From positions 32,550,001 to 32,614,000 of the forward strand of contig CM114272.1 in assembly GCA_050084515.1 (NCBI GenBank): a DNA stretch of 64,000 nucleotides, in the 5' to 3' direction. A program made the position numbers and the translations under genes. Shown here piece by piece: positions 41,705-57,015 of this stretch. Under the pieces are notes generated by a model. That model did no database searches. It was not told the DNA's origin and saw nothing but the letters and a program-made list of their open reading frames with translations. Source of the DNA: Blasia pusilla. Taxonomy: Eukaryota; Marchantiophyta; Marchantiopsida; Blasiales. Position 1 is the first letter of the stretch. The number at the start of each line of letters is the position of its first letter.

Positions 41705-44700
41705 AAATTTTTTGTGAAAAAGATCCCAAGAAGACAAAGTTCGTGCGTTCAAAAGAGATTACCATCAAATTTATTTTTCTCCTTAAGATGAACTAACAAT
41801 ACAATATGTGTCACAAAGGTATTTTAGGACAAGTGATTTTGAAAATACAATCAAGGGACATAAATTTGTATCCAAAAGTAATGCATAATCATGCATCCGG
41901 GAAACGATAGGTTTCATGTGAGGAAGTTGGTAAAGGGATGGCCGTCCTCGAGGATCAATGGATTAGGGATAGATATAAGATGGGCTTTGGAAGATGTTGT
42001 ACATGGTGGCAAGGAAATGAAATTACAATAAAACATTTATTTTCAAAAAGTAACGAGCATTCAAATTTGTGTTAGAATTAATTATTGGTGGATTTCATGG
42101 GAAAAAAGACACTTTACTCCATTAAGATACATGAATTAATAATACTCTCTAATAATATTTATAAGCCACTTAGATGTTCAATTGAAAATATTAATTCAGT
42201 GAAGAAAATCTTCTATGTAAGACTTATTGCACTTTAATGTGAGTGTGATGAAAAGGACAATATACACAAGTATTCTTTGTAGAAAGTCCATCTTAAAATT
42301 TATTACGTTAAATTATTAGAGTTGGATGGGAGAAATCCTAGGACTCGCTCTCTATTTTTATTTTATTTTTATTTCTAAGTACAATCCCTCAAAGTTTTCA
42401 AGTTTATAAAGTAAAACTTCTCATCTTAAGCTCATAACTTTTATTACATATAGTGCATAAAAATATATTTTTTTAGAGATATGACGAGAATATGTACATC
42501 TTATGAAAAATCGATAGAAATATTCACATTCAATTTACACATTGTAATGCATTATGATCGTTTTAATTAAGACCATACTTATGATTAATGAGGTCAATTA
42601 TCCTTTAATAGGATTGCTATTTCAAATCATCTTCAATTTTCCGATCCCAAGTTTCTATTTTACCCCCAATGCAACGCTTGGGGATCCTTTCTTAAAGGCT
42701 CTTGGTTTAAAAACTTATTCAACTAGATAGGATCTAAACATTGCGGGATTTGGTTGGTGTCACAATACACAACGGTTGGAAATTTGGCTGGGTACAATGG
42801 AAGATAGTTAGATTTTTCTTGGTGAGGAACAATCAATATAGGGCTAGGAGGGGTTAGGATAGGGCTATGGGTTATTGTAGGTAGGAAGGAAACACACTAA
42901 AAGATAAAATTGACCAAAACCTTTAATAAGAAGTTAAAATTTCCTTAATGCATAGGGAAGGGACTAGCAAATTTTGAGAGAAACCAAAATATACATAGTC
43001 CACTCGATGAAAATCCAAAGGAGTCTAGGACTAAATATAAATGTCTAAGCCTTTCCCCAATGTTGAAAATAACATATATGGAGTTCACATAAGTTTAGAC
43101 TTGTAATTTCTCCAAGCGCATACATTTTAAAATACACTTCTTTTGGGTTAATTATCGCAAATTTGTTATCCACATTTAGGCTTATCTTAGATTTTAAGCT
43201 TGGAGATTGGGATCCATAACAATATGCCTACAAAGGAAGAGGGATCCACGTCCAAGGTTGTGATGGTTGTGTTTATAGTCATCATATCTCACCCAAAGAG
43301 GAGGCCAAATATGCTTTGGAGGCCTCTTGAGATTGGGATGGATAGCTTACGCTCTCTTGCATGGCTTCATGACCAAATACATCCGTGAGGACAATAGTCC
43401 TTGTGTCTTGGACCTTTGAATATCATGTTTAATTGGAGACATAACGAATTATGAGACTAAGTGTGATTGATGGTGAAGCTCGAGACACATCTAGGAAGAC
43501 ATTGGTTAGCAAGAACAAGAGATTCTAGTCTCAGAAGTAGTTACATATCATATGATGGATTCTCATGTAGTTTTGTACCATTATTGTTTTATCCCATGCG
43601 TCCCATTCACTAAGAATATTTCACAAAAGTTGTCACCTCGTACTTCCTTTGTTTGGATGGTGTAAGGTCTCGTTTATCAATGGGTTAATATATGAATACA
43701 TGCAAGCACATACATGTCTAAAGGATGTTGTATGTTCACACTTGCTATAAATTGAAATATAACCTCGATTACAGGCAACACTTCTCGAGCCTTTGAGAAT
43801 GACAATGGATGACATTTGACACATTATTCAAGAAATAATCAAGTTTTTGCTAGAGTATATGCCTAAACCACCATTTCCAATTCCTCCACAATAATTGGAG
43901 ATGTCACAAGGTAGGGAAAATTATTCATTGATTCCATATTAGGCGATGCATCATTCAAACACACAACCAAAAGATATGACGTGCTCTTTGGCTTAGGCAT
44001 GTAGAGATGTCCATTTTGGTCTAAATCTGATGTATCAACGTTACCACATATCCCTAAGTCTACAAGTCTATTAATATTACCACATGTTCTTCATATTGAA
44101 AAAAATGACACATCTCATCTTTGATATGGTACACATGATTTGATCTTCTAATGAAATGTGATCTTGGGATTTTTCACGTGAACCAAATATATCCATTTGG
44201 CAGAAAACTTAATAGAAAAATCCATTTTAGTGTTTCATGGGTTCCTACCATGTTTCAAGGAAGATGACCACATAACCCAAAGTCCAAAATTCCTAAGATA
44301 ACTTTTAAACATTTGTAAGCAAACCTTTTAATAAAAAATGATCTCATGAATTTTCACTTCAACTGAAAGGTATTAATTTGAGCTAAAATTTGGTATAAAA
44401 ATACATTTTAGTGTTTGATACTCTCCTACAAAGTTTCAAGGAAGATAAAAAAAATCCAAAATCCCAAAATTTTTAAAGGTTGTTTTTAGCACTTTGAATT
44501 AAGATCTTATAATGCTTGATAAGATTAGCATCTTTCATTTGAACCAAAACTAGGTTGATGAGACCTTTTTCCCCTTCCTTGACATACTTCAATGGTTCAA
44601 AATTTTAAAATTTGATTTTTTATCAATAAAATAGGGAATATAAGATGATGTTTATATGCATTCAAGCTTACAACGTTCTCTAAAGAAAATATAATTCAAG

Positions 44701-44865
44701 TTTTGGCTAACAATACAAACGAAGATATACGTTTGGAGTGGAAATTAATGTTAGGCCGTAATTTGAATTTGGTCTCAACTTGCATCATATCTAGATGTAT
44801 TTTTTTTGTAGTTCGCAACCTTTGCAAGATGCAAAACCTTTCTCCAATTTCATTTTAGAAGTTAT
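41705..44865. other. AT-rich spacer, no gene seen
   Basis: Short frames only; nothing protein-like was recognised. Confidence 0.5.
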
Positions 44866-44989
44866 CACATCTTTTAGGATAGATCGAGGAGATCTAGCAG
44901 AGATCCTTCGCGGGTAGTGGAGGATAGCCTCGAGAGGTCTAAAATGACTGACTAAGGCCACAAATAATCTGAGAGAGCAAGTTTTCCCT

Positions 44990-45509
<520 letters not shown>

Positions 45510-48500
45510 AATTTACTAGAAGAAAATTTTCATTTTATAAATTTTGCGTATGACTAGGTTGAATTATGGATGATATTACATGACTCGTAATGATTGATAA
45601 TCCATAGAGTCATACAAACCAGGTCATTTACCGATAGTGACTAAGGTTATCAAGTCATTAATATATGATTGACACATTAACAAAAACTTTTGTTTGCTTA
45701 TCATTTTGTCATCCTTAATCCATCCACCAATTTCCCTTCCGTTCGTTGGTGCACCCTCCCTCCCTTCATTTTCCATCCATTTTCCATTCGTCTATACTAT
45801 GGCCATCTCAGAATTCTCACATTCTCTATCCATCCGTCCATTTTTCCTTCCTCCACTTACTATCAAAATTTTAAGTGTGTAGGATTAAAAATTGAGCCAT
45901 CTGCACTAGAGGGAGGTTTGTTACCACTACTCCAGGCATTCGCATATGTAAGGCACTAATTCATCTTTATTATAATGGGTGATCCCACAAGTACAATACA
46001 TAATGATAATAAGACGTCTCAAGAACTTGCCTTGACGTCGGACGTCTGAAACCATAATTTGTTATCTATATAATAATTGACGACCCCATATGCATAATCT
46101 ATCTATATTATAATGGTTGACCCCATAAGTATAATAAGAAAAAATAGCAACATGTTGGAATTTCTAGAATCACGGGGTTACATGGGTAAAAATAATGAAT
46201 TTGAATGGAAAATGGAAAATATATTTATTAATTATCAATTTATAATATGATTAAATAATATTATAATGGATGATCCTAAGTGATAATGTAATGAAGTGAA
46301 ATAATTGGAAAATTTAAGAGCTTTTTCCTTAATTCATATTTGATGGGAAAATAAAATAAATTTTTAATGGAGAAATAGAATATATTTTTAAAATTTTATT
46401 GAAAAATGGAATTATTTAGGGGATTGGGATATCATTTAAATTTAAATTGAGGAGTTGAATTAAGTTGAAGAGTGGAATATTTTTATTCTTCTAAGATTTA
46501 AGAAATTAGAAATTATTGTAATATAGATTTTAAATAATAAATTAATTCACATATGATATTTTGGGAAATAAAAATTCATTTAAATAAAAAATAGAAGTAT
46601 TTTAATTTAATTAATTAATTTTTTTAGTGAATGTTACTTTGGTGGAAAAAATTAAAGGGGAAATCCTTATACATCTATAAGGATTAGATGTATAAGGATT
46701 TATCTTTTCAAGAAATAGTATCGATTTTTTTAAAAGAATATATTTGATTGTGGAAAAGAATCCATAGTTTTGAAAATTATCAAAGCAAATTGATCTTTCT
46801 TTTGATAGATAATGTGAACTTAGTTGCAATATTCATAGTAAAACTTTATTTCTATTAAATATCAAATTTATTATTTTATGTTAATTTTTTAAAATATATC
46901 TTATATTAATTTTGAACCCATTGATTTACATCATATTTCTTAAATAGAATTTGATGGTTTTTATACTATTTTATAAATAATTTTCATATAGATGACTATA
47001 ATTACTTTATAAATAATGAGGATATGATTATGTTGGTCGTTAAAAATGAAATTAAAACAATCAAGTCATAATTTGAGTTATTTAGTACAAAAGTTACTAA
47101 TTTTTGAGTTATAAAAACCATACGTTTCTACGAGCGATTGAAAGTTGACGATTTGTAGACTTCCTTTTCAAAAAATTTCTTCAATTTGGCAATTTCTAGA
47201 GTAGTCTGGGGGCATTCCCTTTGCCAATCGTAGACCCTTATCACATATCTGCTAGTAATCATTGTGAGCTGAATGGACATATTTAGTATGGGATTTCTTC
47301 ACTCTTAGTTTAAATTCACTTTGGTTTTCTTTTTCGCTTTTTGAAATCAGTGAGAGTGGAGGGAGAGCTTATTGTGAGAAAACAAATGTGACAAAATCAC
47401 TGAAATATGTTACAAATCTTGGAGATGCAAAGTGGCATAGTCTGTTTGTGATGGAACTTGAACATGGAGATAGCTCGACATACTAGAATGCCCTACCGCT
47501 ATGGCTCTCGACTATTTCACCCCAAACCCCCGCGTCGTCTTGGCATACCAAGGGCTGCACCTTCGACCCCCCACGACGCATCAGGGTGCCTCGCACCTTG
47601 ATGCAATATGGGGGTTAGATAATCTTAGTAACGCTACTCTATAAACCGCCTACGTCACATTACTTTGATTCTTTTGATGTCTAAGTTGAAACCATTAATC
47701 TAGGCTTCTCCTCATACAAGGGGGCCGATCAAATTAATGGTGTTAAGAGAAGTGGATGTTGGAAATCCAATACTTCTTTCAATTCTTGACTTGTGTTTGG
47801 AGCTTGCAACCATTACGAGTTAAAAATTAAACTTAAGATTTTGGATAGAATTGGGGTGTGGGAAAATTCACTAAGCAAGAAGAAGTTTTTTTCAAAGATA
47901 GAGTTTTTGTTTCTTTGCAACTCACGATGGCTCTGACTTGTAAGCTACAACTCTAGGAGCCCTCTTTATATCTCTCAACCATTAAGGGTTTTCTTGGGCT
48001 CTTAAGTACTTTCTCTTTGGAGTTTTCTAGCTAAAAGAATTTGAGCTCTACAAAATCCTCCTAAAACTTTAAGGCTATAGGTTAGAACACTAAGATGAAG
48101 GGTGAAATTTGAATTATTTTTGTTCGATGATTTCAAGTGCCCAAATGGATAGAGATATTAAAGAGATTTTTTCACTCGCATCTTTTTTAAGATAAGTAGA
48201 TATATTGAAATGAGAGGATCGGTTTCAACAAGAGATGATTGTTACCATAAATCAGGGGTCTGCCAAAGCTCAAAAGAGGAAAATATTGAGGCTGATGTAG
48301 ACTTTGAAATTGATATAGAGATCCATGTGGCAAGTGTATGATTAGAAGACTTAGAGATTTGACATCACACTTGCAAAGTATTGAAAGAAATATTTTGGAA
48401 TTGCAAATTTACGCGTATCTAACAAGTATTTTGAGTTTTTTTTTGAGTGCTTTATAAGTCTTCTACAAGTGTAAGAAAATGGTTGTTTTAGCCTGCAATT

Positions 48501-48954
48501 GGGAAAAAATTGTGAGTGCCATGCTCAAAATTTTGTGAGTAAATGTTTGTGTAGTTTACACCTACATGGATTTGTAAGTTATGTCTATTTCTAGTTTTGA
48601 ATTTTTTGAGATCAAGATTTCTTGACACAAACTTTCTTGCATTTGCAACAAGAATTGCAAAATATTTCAATTGCCACTACAAATTCTTTTTTTTTCCCAA
48701 AGTATCCATAGATTTTTTATCTAGGCATAGGATTTTTATTGTTAAGATAGTTCCAACTAAGAATTCAAACCATAGTTAAGAATAGATTGGTGATATTTGA
48801 AATCGTCTCTTCCGGAGTGCACTTCTATGCATGTCCTTCACGGAATATTATATGGTTTCTCCACACAATCGTTGGATGTTAAAAATAACAATGCCCCCTA
48901 AAACATGCCCTTTGGATTAGCAGATATATATATATACTTATACTATGTACTATT
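45510..48954. other. AT-rich spacer, no gene seen
   Basis: Very AT-rich. A TATTATAATGG-GATCCCA-type short motif recurs near 45,969, 46,110 and 46,258. A GC-richer patch at 47,490-47,620 has no recognised frame. Confidence 0.5.
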
Positions 48955-49417
48955 TTGGGTGAGTTAACGTTATGAGTAGAGTTGACTTTGCACTTTAGGG
49001 AGTGGCCTTTGATCCCCTACAACAAGTCGAGAGCCAAGGAGTTGATTTACGAGCATAGATTACTATGGACAGAGCGTGAGAGAGGGAAGGGGATATACCC
49101 AAGAGAGAGAGAGAGAGCTTTCGAGCTCATATTCTCTTTGTTGAGCCTCTTGGAATAAGGCGGCGGAACTATGATTCTCCTTGCCTTGTGAGTAGTCTAA
49201 GCCTCTCATTAGGAGAATGAGTTTGGTTTGACATAAGAGAGAGATGTAGTTGTGTGCACATTGTGAGAGACATTAGAGAGATCTTGATTTATTGTAGATA
49301 TTTTGGTACTCGATCATCTCGATGTTTAGATGTCATGAGTTAGCATGATATCTTGTGTATTTGTGTGTGTATTCGCTCTTAACGATGTATGTTGTGAAGC
49401 GATATGTATGCGCACGA
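48955..49417 (+). repeat. LTR-like repeat, copy 4
   Basis: Aligns with copy 1 read in reverse, from GAGTTGACTTTGCACTTTAG through TGGATATACC, a short GA run, the CTCTTTGTTGAGCCTCTTGG block and the terminal CGATATGTATGCGCACGA. Confidence 0.75.
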
Positions 49418-50599
49418 AATAGTCCGCTTTTATCATTACTACTAGTTGGCAAGCCCATTATATGTACACTTAAAAATCCCCCGTATCCTCATTTTGAAAT
49501 AAATACCAATGCCTTTTCTCCTTTCCCTTTCATGAACTCATTTTCCTTTCAAAATGCCACTCCATGCTCCCCTACATCATTTGTTAATCTCCCAACCTTA
49601 TCTTCTCATTTTAAAAATTCGCGTCCCTTATTTAGAAAGAATAAAAACTCCAATCCCCACCTAGTTATTTGAAAAAAATATTTCTTACACTCCCTCCTTC
49701 CATAAGCCTACCTCATAAGCAAATCAATCCATTCCTCTCCTTTCCATTCATGTGGAACTTAAAGTGTCTTGAGTTAGGTTAGAAAGAAATGAATTATAAA
49801 GAAAATCCCCTCTCAATTTTTTCGAAAATAATTTTTATTTCCAAATTTCTCAAAGACATTTTAAGAAAGATATTGTTGCCCTTTTCTTACCCTCTAGTTA
49901 TAAACCTATTCCTTATTCATTTGGGACACCTTACCCCTCCATCTTAGTTAAAAAAAGGAAAAACTAGTTTGATCCCCTATAACTTAGGGTCGAGATTACT
50001 TTGAGTAGAAATTAAAACGGATAACAGAGTGGAGTAGCACAACTCAAGTTCTAGTATCCAAAGTTTAGCAAAGTCCACATGGCATGATTTTAGGAGACAT
50101 GTGAAGAGATAAAACAAGGAGAATCTGGGGTTCATATTATGAGTGGTAAGTATGATTGCATTTTCCTTGTTCTCCATTCTTAAACCCTATTGTCTCTTTA
50201 AAATCTAAATAATGGATAGACCTTCCTAAGATACTCTTCCTTCCTCTTCATCCATCTATGGAGAGTAGAAAGAGGGAGATAATCCATTTTCGTCCATAGT
50301 CTCCCTAGAGGAATGAAGATAGACACTAAGGGAGGGTGAAGACGAGGAATGGAGAGAACCCTCTCTAATTCTTCAAGAGTGGAGGTACAAAAATGGTAGA
50401 AAATGAGAATGAAATGAGATTGCCTTGGGGATAAGATACCCTCTAAGGAGTGCATCCAAGTTGGGATGTGGGGGAAAGATGGGGGTTGGTGCATCCCTAA
50501 GACATGACACCACAAAGTGCCTTTAATGTGTTTGAAGGTCATAGCACCAAAACAAAGAGAGAGGCAACAATCTGCCAAAGGGCTTGAGAGACAAAGTTT
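49418..50599. other. Spacer upstream of the rRNA methyltransferase gene
   Basis: AT-rich; no gene recognised. A TTACTACTAGTTGGC start near 49,435 may be another reverse Helitron-like end, weakly. Confidence 0.4.
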
Positions 50600-50983
50600 G
50601 CAGCTCTTGAATGTGTCTCCACCTCCTAATCAGAAGAGTACATCACCAAAAGCACAAAGACCAGAATTTGTCAAATTTCTATTCCTATTTTGGAGGCGCT
50701 TGAATGTATCTCTCCACCTCTCCTCATCAGAAGAATATTGCACCAAAAGCGCATACACCAGAATCTGTCAAATGACTCTTTCTATTTTGTAGCTCTTGAA
50801 TGTGTCTCCACCTCCAAATCTCAGGAGCATTGCATCAAAAGAGAGAGAGAGAGATAGAGAGAGAAAGAAAGATCAGAATCTGTCAAATGACTGTTTCTAT
50901 TTTGTAGCTCTTGAATGTGTCTCCACCTCCGAGTCTGTGGAGCATTGCAGCAAAGGACAGAGAGAGAGAGAGAGAGAGAGAGA
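50600..50983 (+). promoter_or_regulatory. Four-fold tandem repeat and GA tract immediately upstream of the start codon
   Basis: Units of about 95-115 bp beginning GCTCTTGAATGTGTCTCC or a near match start at about 50,601, 50,697, 50,791 and 50,906. The last runs through a GA microsatellite (about 50,960-50,983) directly into the ATG at 50,984. The region must hold the 5' untranslated region and probably the core promoter. Confidence 0.7.
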
Positions 50984-53900
50984 ATGGCTATGGCGGTGGT
51001 GGAGCTACGCAGCTTCATGGGTGTGGCTGCGAGCAGTGCCAATAGAGTGGCCAGGGCGACATTTGGCGTTTCCAATCGCATTGCAGAGCAGAAGTGGCAA
51101 GCCTCTCCGGCCAGCCTTGTGGGTGCGTCTTCATCTGGGAAGCATTCAGCTGTGCGCTGCTGCTCTTCGTCGCCCCGTGCTCTTCGCTCAGCGTTCTCTG
51201 GTGAGGGCGTTAGACCAGAGTGACCCGATTTCTTGTAGGGGCTGGTCTGCTAGAGGTTCTGGGGAATTCACTCCATTGAATGTGTCTAGAGCTCGTTTTG
51301 GTTGTGGGTTGTAGTGGAAGAGCTTCAATTTTCCAAATTGCGTGGGACTGATGTGATAGATGCTGTCCACTTGGGGTCGAGCGAAGTGGAGGACGAGAAG
51401 TGTGTATTGAGAAATTTGAGCTTTAGTAATCTCGAGGTGAGATCCTCTGCTCTCCAGATTTGTGGTGTTCAGTGTGTTTGCAATATGAGCGTGAGGTTTT
51501 GGTGGTGGGATGCTTGAGGAGGTCGTGAGTGACACTAGCAAGCACCAGAAGGAGATAGAATTTGAAGGGGCTATTGCCTCTCAAACAAATCAGCCTCAAT
51601 TTCAGTCAAAGAAGTAGTTCGTTTCGTTCATTTAGGTTTTCTACTTCTCGAATTGGTGCTAGGGAGGTCATGGTTCCATAAACACGAGCCGTTGTTGGAG
51701 CAATTCTGGTACTCTCAGCAATTTCCCTTCCAAGAGGTCCAAGCAGATCCACTCCTTGTGGTTGAAAGGTGCCTGGACTTCTGTACCACCAGGCCGTCTT
51801 GCTTTAGGGTGCTTGACTTTGTGCCAGTGAATTGATGTTTCCATAGATAGGAGTTGTCCATGGAGGACTTCTGTTACCCACAGAAGTTTCGGTTCCAAGA
51901 GTTCCTAGAAAGCAAGCTAGATGGAATCCTTGTGATTGGAATGAGGCCAGGGCTCTCCCACCAGGCTACTTATTTTCCTGGTAGTACGAGATGCCTTACA
52001 CTTGCTGAAGGTGCTGGAGAAGCAGTGCCTGTCTTCAGATGTAATCATAAATCCTGGGGCAGACATTGCTGAAGTAGAAAGGACTTTTGCATGTGAAAGG
52101 GATGGGAAGAAATCCATCAGGGATGATACTAGAGAGTTGAATAAATGTGGGGGGTAAGGGATGGCGATGGAGCGGGAAAGTGAGATCTCCGGAAGAACTC
52201 AAATCTCCAACAGCAGAAACCATGTGAATTAGTTGTCATAAGCCACAGCCATTGCAGTACCATAGTGAACACATGGAGATATAGAGAGACCGAGAGTTTA
52301 CCTTCAGGTGTCAAATGTATATTGCAGGCCTGGGTGGAGTCAATCGGCTACAAGAAGGGCCAGGCCTTGATGCTTTGGAGATGGTTATATGGGAATGGCA
52401 AGTGGGCGACGAATGTGGATGAGATGGAAGGTCAAGCTTCTCGGAACTGGTCGTTCTGCTCTTAAGAGAAGTTTGTCTCTGATGTTTTCATGTTAACGTC
52501 ATAAGCTTTGTGGTATACCTGTCTCCTGAGTTTACCAGTCTATTGACTTCCTTCAATTGCCAAGACCATGTCTTGGTGTGTTCTGAATTCTCTTGGCTGA
52601 ATATATGCCAGTTGTTCCTATCCTATCTTCTCCTTAAGTTTATTTTTCTTCTTCACTGAAAGCCCGTGGTATCTGAATTCTATCATGGCCCTTTTCCTCC
52701 AAAGACTTATGGCATAAGAAGAAGGTTATAATGAATCATCAAGTAAAATATATCAAAACAGTGAACATACATTAAGGTTTCACACTGAATGTGGATCCGC
52801 TATATGTTTGCGGTACTGAATGTGCTTGAGAACACACTTTCTTATCACTTGGAATGGTGAGTGATGGTTGCAGGGCTAAGCAAAGATTTCAAAGCGACTC
52901 TGAAAGAAAAGGCTGAGCTGCAAGTTCTGTCAGTAAAAAAGGTTCATGAGGCCGGAGATGGAACACGCAAGGTAATTTCTTGTTTCATGTTGAGACACAC
53001 CATGTCGAGGTCCACTGATAGTTCTGAGGCTCACCAGTCATTCCGAGTGAAGAACAGTTGCCTGATATCAATGGCCACAAGCTCTAAGTTCGCATTTCCC
53101 TGGGCTGGCTCTGTAGATACTGTTCTCGGTTGATGGAGGAACAGTTGAAACCGTTGTGATTCCCTGTGCCTCAGGCAGGGGTCGAACTACAGTTTGTGTC
53201 TCCAGTCAACTGGGCTGTGCCATGAACTGCCAATTTTGCTATACAGGCAGGTACTTTATCACTTTCAAGAATCTGCTTCTTGGCAGGATTATGGATCAGT
53301 TTTGCAAATGCACGATTCTTTCAGGTGCTGATGACTCAAAATAACAATCGCCTGCCATGAGGGTTTTTGAAAGTATTACGTGGGTTTGATAGGTCAGTGA
53401 ACGGTATGAAACCATACGGGCATTCAATTTTTGGTCAACAATTATTGATCATAATTAGTAAGTAGTATGGGGACCCTATCAATGACCCAGTTTTCAAACA
53501 ATTCTCACCGGGTTGAAGTCAGAAGTTGTGTATATGACTTCACAAGTGGCACTTGTTCACAGGATGGGATTGAAAAGGCATTTGAGCACGGCAGAAATTG
53601 TGGAGCAACTAGTAGTTGCATGTCGTCTGTATGCTGGCGAGCTTGGGGGAGTCACCAATGTTGTTTTCATGGTGAGTGTGATGCATCTGAAATCTGAAAT
53701 GTATATAAAGAAATTTACACAAAACTCGCAGCAGGTAAGAAGTGAATGAGATCTGGGAGATTCTTTTTATCACCAACTAGGGGTATCTTTATTTCACATT
53801 TTTAACTAGAGGTACGACCTTGAATTTGACCTTGAACTGGTATGAGGAGTATTAATCTAGGTCCTTCAGCTTGCTTGAGTGCGTAATGTTCCTTTCTTAG

Positions 53901-55135
53901 GTTTTCAATACATATAGACCCAGCTTTTTGTAACACTTCAATTCTTGAAAACCTTATTTGATCTGTGATAGGGAATGGGTGAACCTCTTCACAATGCGGA
54001 TAATGTAATACGGGCAGCCAACATCATGGTTGACGACTACGGCTTTCATCTGTCTCACAACAAAGTGACAGTTTCAACCAGTGGTCTTGTGCCTCAGATT
54101 CGGCAGTTTTATCAGCAATCCCACTGCTCATTAGCTGTTAGCCTCAATGCAACTACAGACAAGGTGTTGAACCCTCAATATTTGTACAACAATCAATCTC
54201 TCTTTCTGGACAGGTCACTGCTTACATCACACGAACTGGATTTTCTTGTCAGTTTGCAGTAGTCAGTATCTTGGCACTGTGGATTGAAATATGGTTTGGG
54301 GCATGATGTAGGTGCGCAACTGGATAATGCCAATCAACCGGAAGTATAATCTAAGTGCGTTGTTGGGGGCTTTGAGGGAGGAACTCTCATTAAGACCCCA
54401 AAATAAAGTGTTTTTTGAGTATGTCATGCTTGCAGGAGTAAATGACAGGTGCGGTGCTTTTTCAGCTACACACTTCTGCCTCTCCCTACATTGTGTAGAG
54501 CTCTAGCTAGTAGGCTAGAACAAGCTTTGCCAGCTTCCTCGTGTGTGCTGTCGTATGGCTTGTTTGCTGCAGATGAGGGCAAATAAGGTTTGGTAACAAA
54601 AATTTGTGAGACAATGGGGGTCTAGACCCAGGGGAGATATTAAACACACAGACTAACAGTATATCAACATTCGAGTCTTGTGAAGGTTGATTAGAAAGTT
54701 TCAGTAGTGTGTCTCAAATACTATGATTGTGGCTCCATGTACAATGGGCCGGCCCAGAAATTCTGGAAACTACAAATTTAAGGGGAGTTACCTGCAGTGT
54801 TAGGATTCAACTTTTTTGGTCTTATCTCACAAGAATGGGTGGTGTGTCACAGTGTGGAAGATGCACAGAGACTGGTGGAGTTGGTGAAAGGTATTCCTTG
54901 TAAGATCAATCTCATATGTTTCAACCCACATTCTCAGTCCGAGTTCCGACCAAGCTCCAAAGAGCAGATGCTCTTGTTTAGGGATATTGTTGCTTCCACA
55001 GGTCTTGTTGTTCACATCCGCCAAAGCCGGGGGGATGATCAAATGGCTGCTTGTGGACAACTGGGGACACCGAGTGCGGAACAACCACCTCGAATGCGTG
55101 TCCCTGAACAATTTCAGTCTGCCTTAACATTGTGA
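50984..55135 (+). CDS. rlmN: RlmN-type radical-SAM rRNA (adenine-C2) methyltransferase, probably plastid-targeted
   Basis: Nine exons join in phase with GT-AG introns: 50,984-51,200, 51,315-51,436, 52,328-52,430, 52,874-52,971, 53,117-53,250, 53,563-53,671, 53,972-54,163, 54,312-54,448 and 54,853-55,135. Together they make 464 codons. Bacterial RlmN methylates C2 of A2503 in 23S rRNA (and some tRNAs), using two SAM molecules and an [4Fe-4S] cluster. Exon 5 reads [15 protein letters not shown]: the cluster Cys triplet CxxxCxxC plus the upstream Cys. Exon 9 has AACGQLG with the methyl-carrying Cys near the C-terminus. The GMGEP, VSTSG and SLNA blocks are in exon 7, and the [10 protein letters not shown] block is in exon 8. 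The Ser/Ala/Arg-rich N-terminus without acidic residues before about residue 30 suggests plastid import. No break was found. Confidence 0.95.
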
Positions 55136-56619
55136 GAACTAGGATCATCATTTCCACTCAGTGATTCATTGTAGTATTCTCTGTGATATATATACCTCTT
55201 GCATTAGATTCACTTCTGGGAAGGGAAAGGGTAAATGTCAGCTTCAGGTTTATGAAGCCTTTAAAGTCATAGGGCCTCCTCAGCCTATGAGGCTGGATTC
55301 ATTTAGAACTAGGCAGTGTATCATAATATCTACTTGATAGGCGTGACACCAGCTTCATAGTAGGTGGAAGGTATTGAGTATGGTTTGTTGCATGTGGAGT
55401 GCAATCATCTGGAATTCCATTGCACTGTATCTAAATTGACCCACATGTCTGGAAACTTGATACTTGAAAAAGCTCTTGCTGATCTCTCCTTACACTCCTG
55501 TGAGTATTGCACGGGTGCCTTCATTGACAGGGCGCCTCCCTTAATTAAATGCCACATGAGGTGACAATCTGTCCATCTCTCAAGCAGCACCAGCAAAGAA
55601 GGCAGTTTTTTATGTGAACTCATGCCATAGCTCAGCTCATGGCAGCATGGTCTAATTGCCTTCTCACAACTGGGTCATGAAGCCAAAGTCCGGACTAACA
55701 TTTGCACCCGGTCCCATCACTTGCAGACGATATCAACGACCCCAGAAGTTGATGACCCACACACAAAAGAGGAGACTCCAAAATTCAACCAGATTCATTT
55801 TTGCAATCGTTTGGGAGCTTGTTAATTTCTACCCTCACAAACGAATATCCATTCCCACTCATAGCTGCAAGAGACCTTAAAAATGAAGTAGTCCATAGCA
55901 GCAAGCTATTTAAGGTATTCGTAGTGTGGGTGGAGATGATGCATCATAATAGACTGATGATACTATGATGCATTCACTTCTCCAAGAAAATATGACAATG
56001 TGATTAAGCCATAAAAGCAAGCAATATGAAAGACGTTTCGTCCAAAGGTTGTCTAGAACTAAGATGCTCCCACCCACCCAAGAACACACACCACTTTCAT
56101 TACTCTAAGATACGTCCAACAAGGAGGGTAAAGAAGCAAGCAGATGGGAAAGAGTTTTCTTTCATTAGGGTGATCTTCTCAAAGTAAGAAACAAACCCCA
56201 TAACATTCCACGTAGTCTCAAGGAACCAAATCCTTGAGATTGTGTGAGTGGAATGAATGGCAACTAAGAGCTGGAGTTTGGTGGAGTGAGGATGGATATA
56301 GTATACATTGGAAGACCTAAACGTCCTCAACTCAATCGGACTCGAGATGTCCCATCCATTTAAGCGAGTAGCCATGGAGTTCATCAGCACTCACGAGAGC
56401 TCAAGATAACAGCGTCCAGACTCTCCCTAAGAATCCGTGCGCTTCAGGTTCACTCTCTCAATAAGAATCATTTACTACATATGACGTGAACATATAGTAC
56501 AAAGACCACGAACTCCATGTGTCTACGAAAGCCCCAATTACAAGAGCCTTACAACATCTATCCTTCCATTCGCTCCATAGCTAAAGCGGAGTCTCTCACT
56601 TCATATCATTCTTTCCAGA
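55136..56619. other. Intergenic region between the two host genes
   Basis: Includes the 3' untranslated end of the methyltransferase gene. No other gene was recognised. Confidence 0.5.
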
Positions 56620-57015
56620 ACTGTGGTCCTTTCACTCACACTCTCTCCCCATTCATTCGTTCCACAGCTGAGTTCCTTTCACTCATTCTCTCTCTCCATT
56701 TATAGTGCAAGGCCACGACTTAATGAGTACAGTCTCTCCATTCATAGCACCATCCAACCAGGGCGCGGGGTCTATGGTCGCAAGGCTACGACTGGCACTA
56801 CTTAATGAGTACAGTTTCTCTCCATTCATTCGTTCCACCATAGCTGAGGTCCTTCTCTCACTCTCTCTCATTCGATCCTGAGCTGAGGACCTTTCACAAT
56901 CTCTCACTGACCCGCTCACTCCTCTCTCTACATTCATTCACTCCAGGGCTGAGGTCCTTCCACTCACTCACTCACTCCTCACTCTCTCTCTCCATTCATT
57001 CGCTCTGGAGAGCGC
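56620..57015 (+). repeat. CT-rich minisatellite upstream of the G6PD gene
   Basis: Degenerate units containing CTCCATTCATTCGTTCC, AGCTGAGGTCC and TTTCACTCACTCTCTCTC recur about six times. Confidence 0.7.
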
